From: Dryas octopetala
Lineage: Eukaryota; Streptophyta; Magnoliopsida; Rosales; Rosaceae
Assembly (NCBI GenBank): GCA_963921425.1
Contig: OY992837.1
Span: 20,786,630-20,850,629 of the forward strand
DNA: 64,000 nt
Direction of reading: 5' to 3'
Within the stretch, counting starts at the first letter, position 1. Every line of letters begins with the position of its first letter. Below the pieces are notes generated by a model that saw nothing but the letters and a program-made list of their open reading frames with translations, did not search any database and was not told the DNA's origin. Position numbers and translations under genes: made by a program. Below are positions 55,265 to 64,000 of the stretch, one piece after another.

Positions 55265-55798
55265 ATAACAATATAATGAAGATGGTAAGAACAATAATCG
55301 AATTCAATTTCTTAGAGACTTACCCTTGTCGCGTGATTGAAGTCCCCTCACTCGTTACACCAAAACGTGTCAACGTCACCCTTTTGATAGTTGCTGCAAT
55401 TATGATTCAGATTGTGGTTCAAAAAAGTCTATCAGATTTCTAGCTTGGAGTGTCCACACAAAAAAGTAAGTGAAAAAAATGAGTGTAAGGAATTCAAGGT
55501 GTGCTAGCACAAGAATCCCTATAGTGACAACAATATAATAAATATGGTAAGAACAAAAATCGAATTAAATTTCTTAGAGACTTACCCTTGTCGCGTGATT
55601 GAAGTCCCCTCACTCGTTTCACCAAAACATGTCAACGTCACCCTTTTGATAGTTGCCGCAATTATGATTCAGATTGTGGTTCAAAAAGTCTATCAGATTA
55701 ATTTCTAGCTTGGAGTGTCCACACAAAGAAGTAAGTGAAGAAAATGAGTGTAAGGAATTCAAAGTGTGCTAGCACAAGAATCCCTATAGTGACAACCC
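55265..55798. repeat. Two-copy tandem duplication, period about 262 bp
   Basis: CTTAGAGACTTACCCTTGTC at 55311 recurs at 55573. Both copies run from AACAATATAAT to CCCTATAGTGACAAC with a few substitutions and 1-3 bp indels. On the minus strand the following sequence (55870-55900) has a TATA-like TATATATAAATAC and a leader-like stretch, so this may be a duplicated part of an LTR. Confidence 0.85.
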
Positions 55799-55950
55799 TA
55801 GGTGAGTGAGAATCGCAATAGAGTTTTTCTATAAAATCTCCAAAGGCTCTCAAGCGGCTATCTTGGGCCTATATGATGTATTTATATATAAGAGTATGAG
55901 TAAGATTCAAAAACCCTACTCACCATAAAAGGCTAGCTGACTATTGGGTA

Positions 55951-58436
55951 TGTTGGAATAGTTGGGCTTTTTATTATTAATTCATAATTATTGGCCCAAT
56001 AGTTTAAAGTCCAATGTAAGTCTTTATTTAATTTATCACATAAATTAAATAGAACTTAGCCCAATAAATATAACCCAAAAAATTTAATTAACTCTTAATT
56101 AATTAAATATCTTTTGCTTTTATTTTCAAATGCTTACTCATAATGTGAGACCTTTTATCTTCCTTTTAATTCGGCAGTAAGAAAATGAATTTTAATTAAA
56201 AAATTTAGTTGGAACTACTACAATAATGTGAATAGACGACACATAATAGACAATAATTTTGTAAAATCTGTTATAGTGTTTTTGTAGCGTCCAATTTGAA
56301 ATCGCCACAACGGCACCCGTCCTAAGGATTCTCAGAAATATAATACATGTATCTCGAGCGTTATATTTCCAAGATTACCTAAAACAAGTTAATCCCTTTT
56401 TATTTGATAGAATACAAGTTAGATTAGAGTTAATCTACACACATGATCTAATACAACGCACTTCAAAATATTTTACTTTAAAAAGCCAACCCGTTAGGGT
56501 GATGAGTTTACAAAACGAACATAACAACATAATGCCTTTAAAGATCATGTTTAGAAAATATTGTACAAAACAATGACACCAACCACAACTACTAGAGAAC
56601 TTCAAAATATATTACAGTTAAACTAAAGACAAGAAACAACAAAAGAAGAGAAAGCAAGGACCCAATGATAATAGAAAAAGAATATGGTAAAGGGCCTAGA
56701 GAACTTGCGGATCCATACAAGATGTGAGAGTGCCACGCTCAAACAGATCAGTCCAAATCATCAACCAAAGGGAGATCTTCAAGAAAGCAGGTAGGGGTAC
56801 GTATTGTACGAATTGTGTGCTCTAAGGCCAATCGTTGCCGACCTTGAGGACAATATTTCGGGCAATCGTCCATCGAGTAGACCCATTAAGACGGATGATA
56901 CCTTAGAGCTATTTAAGAGGAGAGTATAAGTGGAATAAAGGTTTGTTATCCACGAGACCTATACTCTGTTGATAGTTCTTAAACTATTCCTAATTGAAAA
57001 GATTGTTGTCTGGGAAACATTATATATGAGTGAGATCAGCATAGCTCTTTAGCCTACTCAAAAGTGGAGGCAGTCAATCTCGGACTATGTGTGTAGAGAC
57101 ACCAAGGACAAAAAGTATGGGTGCCTATAGTGAATATAGGTCCACTGAACAATATCAACTAATGAGAATCTTGTATGGAGTGATACGTACGCCTGTCAGA
57201 CAAGATCTCATTAGTTATAGTAGATTCAAAATTAGTCATTTGACCAAAGACACCATCGATTGTCTTCTGCAACTGGTAGTTGTGTTTTGGTAATACAATG
57301 CACGTGTATCAAGGTATAATGTGTGTATCGTTGGGTACACTGAAAGGAAGCACGAAGACATATGAGTGGTCAACAAGGGATCTATTATCTTACCCTGTGC
57401 GGAAGGAAATATTGTCCTATGCGATTTATTTGACATGAGTCAAAGATTTCAACCGAAGCATAAGAGTGAGAAGACAGTTAGAACGGAGTTTTTCTAACTG
57501 TATCTCGACCAGGCTCATGATCAGAAAGATATCTGACATAACATCACGATCAGAGGTTTTGATAATGCTCCATACCTCATATCAGTGATCAGGACAATAG
57601 ATGACTAAAGGATAGAGAAAGCGTATCGAATTGTAACTACAACGGAATAGGTTCCAATAATCTGTTCAATTTGGGAAAGCCTGAATCATAGCTAAGTGTC
57701 ACTCAAGGTCTTTGGAAGCCCGGTGAATAATAGGTATAAAGCACCTTATCATCTCTAAAAGATATAAGTGCATGCAATTATTCTCGTGGGAAAATCAAAT
57801 GGAGATTTGATTGTTACATTTCCAAATTGGAATACAACCTATGGATTTCACACCTATAAGTTGATATCCTAAAAGAAACATGCATGATGGCCGGTTTAGT
57901 GACTATATGATAGTTACTTAAGGTCAAAGATATTTGAGAGGGATGTGCGGCATTGAGAGGGGTTTAAGCCCTTTGTTGCTTCATCTATCATAATAACAAC
58001 ACTCTCTCATCTCCTTAGAACTCTCTCAAGAACCCTAGTTTCCATAAACTCATCTCTTCCTCCATTTATGTGATCTTCTAATTAAGTCAAGTTGAGATTA
58101 GAGAATCATGCTCATGAGATGAGCCTAGGTCTATGATTCATAGTCACAAATATCTCATGGTTCCTTGTTCTTAAAGAAAGCCATTTTAGCTAACCTTTCT
58201 CTAAGATCTCATCTTAGGATGTCTCTTAGTGTGTCAATCCTTTAGTAATCTTTCACTTGAAAGGTTAGGAACCAAACTAGTGGAAGCAAAGGAGGATAAG
58301 GTGAAACCCTCACCTTGGCCAAAACCACCAAGAGAGGAAACCCCTAAGGTGAAACCCTCATCTTGATCTCAATCTCGTTGGATCCATATCGTTAAGTAGT
58401 ACTGCAGAATCAAGGTTTTACTTCAATTACCCAACA
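55951..58436 (+). mobile_element. Possible solo LTR or LTR mosaic
   Basis: Begins TGTTGGAATAGTTGGGC and ends ATTACCCAACA, complementary-type LTR tips. The 3' part (57980-58436) has the CT-rich leader and AACCCTAG pieces common in plant LTR R/U5 regions. There is no 5-bp target duplication and no primer site. The piece at about 56290-56700 (GTAGCGTCCAATTTGAAATC...) looks foreign to it and resembles a chromovirus LTR tip, so the region may be a mosaic. No coding. Confidence 0.35.
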
Positions 58437-59560
58437 TCAAAAGTCTAATCGAATAAATCTGGGAACACCTAGAATTGTGTTTCCCAATTTCGTAAAAATA
58501 ATAAACAAAATCATGTTGACCTTAACTAAATTTCAAAAAAATATTGTAAGCTCAAAATAAATTATGGAAAAATCCTAGGACCTCACATTTTACCACACAA
58601 CGGTTATTTTGTCGTATGTATGCATATAATCCAATGTTTTGGGCTTTTTGATTTATCATGTAAATTACCACACAACGATTATTTGTTAATACTATTGTAT
58701 GGATCAATTGAAAAAAACTGGTAGATCAGCCCGGGTATTTCATTAAGTGTCACTAAATTTGAGACACTCAAACAGCATATCCTAGGTTTTGTCATAGTGA
58801 GAAAATCATTTGATTCACTAACACAACCATCTATGTGCATCGACACCATCTTCTTCTTAGCTCTCTCAATCTGAACCTTACAAAAAGTTGACTCTCGATC
58901 TCGATCTGATCCTTAACCCAAATATCCAGTCTCGATCACGATTTGTACCTTAACCCCACTAGAAGCTCACTGCATGTACGCACGTTTGAGATGCCTTGGA
59001 AGACTTAGGTATATTTGAGTTAGGGTTTTCAATTTTTTGCATTATTGAAGTTCGATTTGGGGTTTATAGAACAAAGTTTGGTTTAGGGGTTTTCTTTAAA
59101 TTCACATATGAATTCGATTTGGGGTTTTCAAGAAAGAACAAAGTTTCATTGGAGTTTCTTTACATGAAAAATTATTTTGAAAATGATTCTTTTCTAGGTT
59201 TTTTCATTGTTTAATGTCGTAAAACTGTCCAATACTAGTTTGATGTTTTCAAATGTTTGTTTCTTATATTTTTCATGTTTGTGTCTACTTTTTGCATTTT
59301 TCTTATTTTTGTATACTGTCATGCAATCACTGTTTTAGTTTTTTCAATACAGTCACAGTTTGTTGTCAATATTTTTAAGTTTGTGTGTTTTTTTGTTAGT
59401 TTTGCACACATTGATACAACCACTTATTTGAAAAAAGATTAATTGGAAACTTAATTAATGAATGGTATTTGTCATTTAGAATCAAATTAGCAATTTAAAC
59501 ATGAAAAAAATAGGTTTCATACTTACCTTTTGAGTTATAACATTTCCAATTATGTGGTTT
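58437..59560. other. Non-coding, nothing recognised
   Basis: Alternates T-rich and leader-like segments. Short open frames between 58996 and 59442 are Phe/Val-rich, consistent with T-rich DNA, and match no family. Confidence 0.4.
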
Positions 59561-59900
59561 AATATGCTAAGTGACCAAATGGTAACTGTCTTTTAGTATG
59601 TGTCCTTCAGCCAAGAGATAAAAGAGAGGCACAGTAAAAAAAAACATTGCAATGTATGCTATGTTCTCAATTGGTGATTGTCATTCAATATGTGGTTTCT
59701 AAAATGTAAAAAAAAAAATGTGACTGTCATTCAGTATTTGTCTTGCAACTATGGGAGAAATTAAAGAGAGGCTTGGTAACAACTAAAACTTTGCAATGTA
59801 TGCTAAGTGCCCAAACAGTGACTATCTTGCAGTATTTGGTTTCTGAAATTATAAATTAAAAAAAAAGGGCGATTGTCCTTCAATATGTATCCTGTAGCTA
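59561..59900. repeat. Degenerate tandem repeat, about 2.5 units
   Basis: A unit of roughly 95-145 bp recurs with drift: ATGCTAAGTGACCAAATGG at 59561, ATGCTATGTTCTCAATTGG at about 59656, ATGCTAAGTGCCCAAACAG at about 59800. Each is followed by ACTGTC-type and CAGTATTTG/TTCAATATG pieces, and GCAATGT ends the units. Confidence 0.55.
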
Positions 59901-60359
59901 GGGCTGACATTTCTGACCGAGCAACTGAGAAAAACCACCACTACCACTGATCCGAACCGATCAGTTCGGTTATATTCTTGCCTTGTCCGTTTTGGTTAGC
60001 GGAAATGACTAAACTGTCACCATCGATGGTCGGAAGCGGCTTGGAAAACCCCAGCAAAACACCAAAATGCTGAACTGCCCCACCCAATACTGCTGATTCC
60101 ACTCCTACCTGCAGCCATGAGAGATAAGAAAGGCAAAATAAAAAAATGTTGCAATGTACGATGGGAATTACATATTAAAAAAAAAATGTTGCAATATTTG
60201 AAGAGAAAAGACGAACTTGAAGAGGCTTTGTGTATTTTTTTAATTTTATATTCCATCGTTTCAACGCATGTTAACATGTGATGAGTTTTAAATTATTTGT
60301 AATTTAAATAACTTCCACATGTAACTTACATCATCAACGTAGAAAGTGGTGGTTGTAGT

Positions 60360-62315
60360 CAAGGAATGAAATTTCAAAAATTTTGGGGTCCTGAAATTTT
60401 ATCACATATCTATTATTTTTTGGTATTATTTCGGTGAAATTTCGGTAATTTTGCAAAATCTCGCTTAAATTTCAAACTCAGAGCATGTGTGTTTTTGTAA
60501 AATTTCTCCAAATTTCGTCCAAATCTACTGTGACTAAACACTCCTAGCCCCAAATTCATATCTCTCTCAGACTCAAATCTTTCTCTCACTTGGGAGCTAA
60601 GGCTGTGGAAGGAGGAAGAGAAGAGGGGCTGGGTTTTCGGTGGGTTTCGGCAGCGGAGGGCCGCGGCAAGGGCGAGATGAGGGAGAAAGAGATGAGGGTG
60701 ATGGTGATGGTGGGTTGGTGATGGAGATGCCAAGAGAGAGAGAGAGAGAGAAGCACGAGGTGGAGTCTGTGGAGAGAAATGAGAGAAAGGAGAAGAGAGG
60801 AAAAGAAAGGGGAGTGGGGGAGTTGGGAGCCTAGGAGCCTGAAAGCAGTTTGGAGTTTTGACTTTTGGGGGAAAAAAAAAGGGAAAAAGATATTGAGAAG
60901 TAGATAGATAAGTGAGAAAGACTAATGAGAGGAAGGACTAGAGAGTCACGGGGGAAAGAAAAGGAAGGAAAGAAAAAAAAAAAAAAAAAGGTTTAGGTTT
61001 GATTGAGATTTGGGGTTTTTGGGCAATTAGAAAGAAAAAGAGGGTTTGGGATTTCGTTTGGGGTTTGGTTTGGCCGTTTTGGGGTTTCGTTTAATTGCTT
61101 TTAAACCCTAAACCAGTAAACCCTAATACATTTCTATTCCTTAAAAAGAGGTCATTTTTATATAATTGTTAATTAGTGAACCATTTTTATTTAACAGTAT
61201 TTGCCTCCAACATGCATTATATTCATCTTATTGAATACTTATTTAATTTATGATTTAATATTGTAATATAAAAAAATTTGAGGTGTTATTTATATAATTA
61301 TTAATTAGTGACCCAGTTTTTTAACTAGAAAATTAGGATTAAATACCAAATCCCAATAATTTTTTGGTATAGCATGAAGACCATATAATATTTTAATTGA
61401 ACTACCAAATTTAAATGTAGTTTTTTAGATTAGGTCACAAATATGTTGGCCCATTTGATTTGAGCCTTTTCCATTTGACATTTTTGTCCTTTGGCCCATA
61501 TATGATGGGTATTAGTTAAAATTTATAAGATTTTGACAAAATTGCCCTTGAAGCTTTTATATTATCTTGAAAATTTGCTAATGTAGTCTCAACATCACAT
61601 TTAGTTGTGACTGTACGACACTCACAACTTCAAATTTAGTTGTGACTGAACGACAGTCACATCTAAGTTGTGAGACAGTCACAGTTAAATTGTGACTTAA
61701 TTAAATTTTTAAAAAAAAAATTATACTACAATATATTATAAATAGAGGTCAAAATAATACTTTTACTCAAAATAATACATAGTATAGTGGTGTAAGTTGT
61801 CTCTTTCAATTTACCAAGACAGTCACAGTTAAGTTGTGACTAAATTGATTTTTTTTTTAATACAATATAGTATAAATTAATGTAATATTTGTAATGTAAT
61901 ATTATTTTTATTTTTTATTGTAGTGGCATGTGATGTAATATTTGTAAATTATAATATCTTTTACATTATTATTTTGTTTGACTTTTCAACTAGTACCTAA
62001 TCTAAAATGCTATTTAATTTTGGTACCTAAACTAAAAAGTTATTAAAATTTAGTAGTTAAAATCAATGGACCTGTTTTTTAACAGCGCATATTATATTCA
62101 CCTTATATCACATGAAACCTACTATATAATTTGGATTCTTTAATTTTTTTTTTATCAATGTAGTAGATAATATATTAAATAAACATATGGTCAAGTTTCA
62201 TTCAAAATTTCCGTATTTTTATAGTAATTTTCGTCGTTTTTGTCTAATTTTGTTGAAATCGAAATTTTCACAAAAATTTTCATTAATTTTTTCGAAATTG
62301 AAATTTCACTCCTTG
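60360..62315. mobile_element. Non-autonomous hAT-like transposon, CAAGG family, copy 3 (inverted relative to copy 1)
   Basis: Ends CAAGGAATGAAATTTC and GAAATTTCACTCCTTG. The 8-bp flanks are GTTGTAGT (60352-60359) and GCAGTAGT (62316-62323), six of eight matching. Its left third matches the inverse of the right third of copy 1 (GA tract, GC-rich purine leader). Its right arm matches the inverse of the copy 1 left arm (GAAACCTACTATATAATTTG, TAGTAGATAATATATTAAAT). A MULE-type element is inserted at 61326-62073. Confidence 0.78.
61326..62073. mobile_element. MULE-type element nested in hAT copy 3, 10-bp target duplication
   Basis: A perfect duplication GTTTTTTAAC lies at 61316-61325 and 62074-62083. 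The arms pair imperfectly (TAGGATTAAATACCAAATCC against the inverse of a segment with TACTAAATTTTAATAACTTT). Several GTGACTGT and AGTCACA motifs recur at 61596-61840. No coding. Confidence 0.75.
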
Positions 62316-62352
62316 GCAGTAGTCATAATATCTACATTTTTATGTCCAGTTT

Positions 62353-64000
62353 TGTAACGACCCGACCCAAATTTTCACTAGAAATTTAAAATTTTATTTA
62401 ACTATGTTTTTAAGAGGTTTATAAAAGATGTTGGATTGTATTTTAAAGATTTTGAAATTTATTTGAAAAGTAAAAAGGGTTTTGAATTAAAGTTTTGATT
62501 TATTTATTTTCATTTTAATTTAAGCTTGACCCAAAGTTGACTTTTAAAAAAATGGGTTTTCGATTTTGACTTTGGGTCCGTTAGATAGGTTTCGATTCCA
62601 CGATTTCATAGACACGTAGCACGCGTCATTTCGAGTTACGGTTTGAAAGATACGGGCACGTGAAATGAGGGGCAATTTTGTAAATTTATATAAGTGGGTT
62701 TTTAAAATACCCAAAATCAGAAATTTTTTCTGATTTCTCTCTCTCTCTCCAGAAAATTCTACACTCTTCTTCCTCCCCCTTTATCTCTCTCTCTCTCCCC
62801 CGCACTCTCTCACTTCTCCCTCTCTCCCCGAGCTCACTCACCTCCCCCTCTCTTCTCTCACCGGCGCGGCCAGCTCCGGCCTACTTCCCGGCGACCAGCT
62901 ACCCCACTGACCCAGTTTTCTCTCTCCCCGTGCTCTCTCTCTCTCCTTCGCGTCTCTCCCTCTCTCTCTTCCCCTTCTCGGCGCGCGACACCACCAGGCC
63001 GAACCATCTTCTCCGGCGAGTTTCCCGACGACCCAAGGCCAACGGCAGACGACCCACCCAGGCGCCGGTCCAGCCCAGCCTCCTTCCTCGCTGAGCTGCC
63101 CCCCTGCACGAGGAAACTCGCCAGAAAAATGCACCTCGCGCCGCCCCTTCTCTTCGGCGATTCCAGCCACCTCCAGCCTCCGTTCGGCTTGTTTCCAGGT
63201 GGGTTTTTCTCCATTTCTTATGGGCTTTATTTCCCCATTACTTATCTTGATCAATTTGAGCATTTAGAAATTTAAATTTTTGGATTATAGGGCCACTTCG
63301 AATTTCCTTGGGTTTCTGATTTGGGGGTTGTTAATTGGTGTTGGTTTTGGATAAATTTCATCCCTAGGAACCTCAATTATTGTTTAGAATTGAAGGTTGG
63401 AGTAGATTTGATGAATTTGGTATTTTAGTTAAAATTTGGATTTGGGGCAGCCACTTTGGGTGGCACCCGCTGTGATTTCGAAAACCCGTTGTCATTTCGT
63501 GGTTGTAAATTTATTTTTAAGGCGATTGATGAGTGGGTTTAACCATGGCTGCATCGAGTGTGGTTGGAGAAGTCGAAATTTGTTTGAGGCGCAAAAGGCG
63601 AGACTTTGTTGTTGTCGAAATTTCGCTAAGATGAGCTTTCGACCGGTATAAGTCTTATGCTAGTTCTTTTAATTTTCGTTTTGATTCTAGAAGTGTATGT
63701 GACGTTGGGTTGAGCCGCGAAGCTTTTGGGATATGAGGAGGCGTTTACGGATTTTAATTTGGGCATGTTAAAATTCGTGGTCATTGAACGAGAGTCGAGT
63801 GAGACATTAGGTTTAGCACCCACTTTGATGCCTTTGTGGCGGGACTAATAATATTTTTATTTGTTTATTTCATAGGCGAGACGACCGTGGCTCGTGACGA
63901 TCCGGCGAAGGATCGAAGTTAGGATTCTCAATGTGAGTGGACCCTTCTTCCTTAAACTGATTTATGAAATTTATGTTTTTATTTTGGTTATTTAAGTTTG
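62353..64000 (+). mobile_element. Chromovirus-type LTR, truncated by the window end
   Basis: Begins TGTAACGACCCGACCCAAAT and follows the same order of blocks as the solo LTR at 24506: AGAGGTTTATAAAAGATGTTG, GGTTTGAAAGATACGGGC, TAAATACCC-like transition, CT-rich leader (62735-63000), GC-rich CCGGCG segment, then GAGACGACCGTGGCTCGTGA at 63877. It is diverged from that LTR, so it is a separate insertion of the same lineage. Whether an internal region follows is not visible. GC-rich open frames on the minus strand here are by-products of composition. Confidence 0.7.

Noticed and set aside
62838-63263. GC-rich minus-strand open frames
   Set aside because: They overlap in two frames within an LTR leader, with composition typical of GC-rich non-coding DNA and no recognisable domain.

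Overview
This window is plant nuclear DNA, from a eudicot and probably a rosid. The evidence is intron-containing genes with plant-type splice sites, the plant-only WHIRLY family, and a dense load of plant transposons: CACTA, hAT and Mutator MITEs, chromovirus LTRs, and an LTR element primed by tRNA-Asp. I cannot name the species. No rRNA, functional tRNA, CRISPR or prokaryotic operon structure was seen.

Only two complete, plausibly functional host genes are visible, both on the + strand. The first (20329-21231) is a short-chain dehydrogenase/reductase of the secoisolariciresinol-dehydrogenase-like class. It is best read with a 75-bp intron after codon 4, and its 3' flank is triplicated. The second (37450-39858) is an eight-exon WHIRLY gene (WHY2-like, mitochondrial, 229 aa) whose splice junctions I could place exactly. 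A possible 3'-terminal exon of an unrecognised gene ends at 2801.

Almost everything else is nested mobile DNA, read left to right.
- 3290-4148: a TIR element.
- 4359-7009: a deleted chromovirus with a pol/chromodomain tail.
- 7018-9365: a CAAGG-type hAT element.
- 10600-11935: a LINE 3' part.
- 12347-18310: a CACTA element (A) inserted in a receptor-kinase pseudogene and carrying exons of an ARIA-type ARM/BTB gene plus exons of an unknown gene.
- 23135-23584: a hAT MITE.
- 24506-27560: a 3-kb solo LTR splitting a hAT transposase pseudogene.
- 28877-35955: a complete, young LTR element without gag-pol.
- 40341-43439: MITEs and an LTR-like region.
- 43440-44752: a second CAAGG hAT.
- 45888-46270: a MULE MITE.
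- 46743-52145: a CACTA element (B) carrying kinesin KIN-7 motor exons and unknown exons, with a hAT element and a SINE-like piece nested inside, all within another degraded gene.
- 52804-54605: hAT-like DNA with two MULE MITEs.
- 54945-58440: LTR-like DNA and a 262-bp duplication.
- 60360-62315: a third CAAGG hAT with a nested MULE.
- 62353 to the end: another chromovirus LTR, cut by the window edge.

The most interesting signal is the pair of gene-capturing CACTA elements. They share a 14-bp terminus but have different subterminal repeats and different captured genes. I found no sequence that supports a wholly new molecular system.
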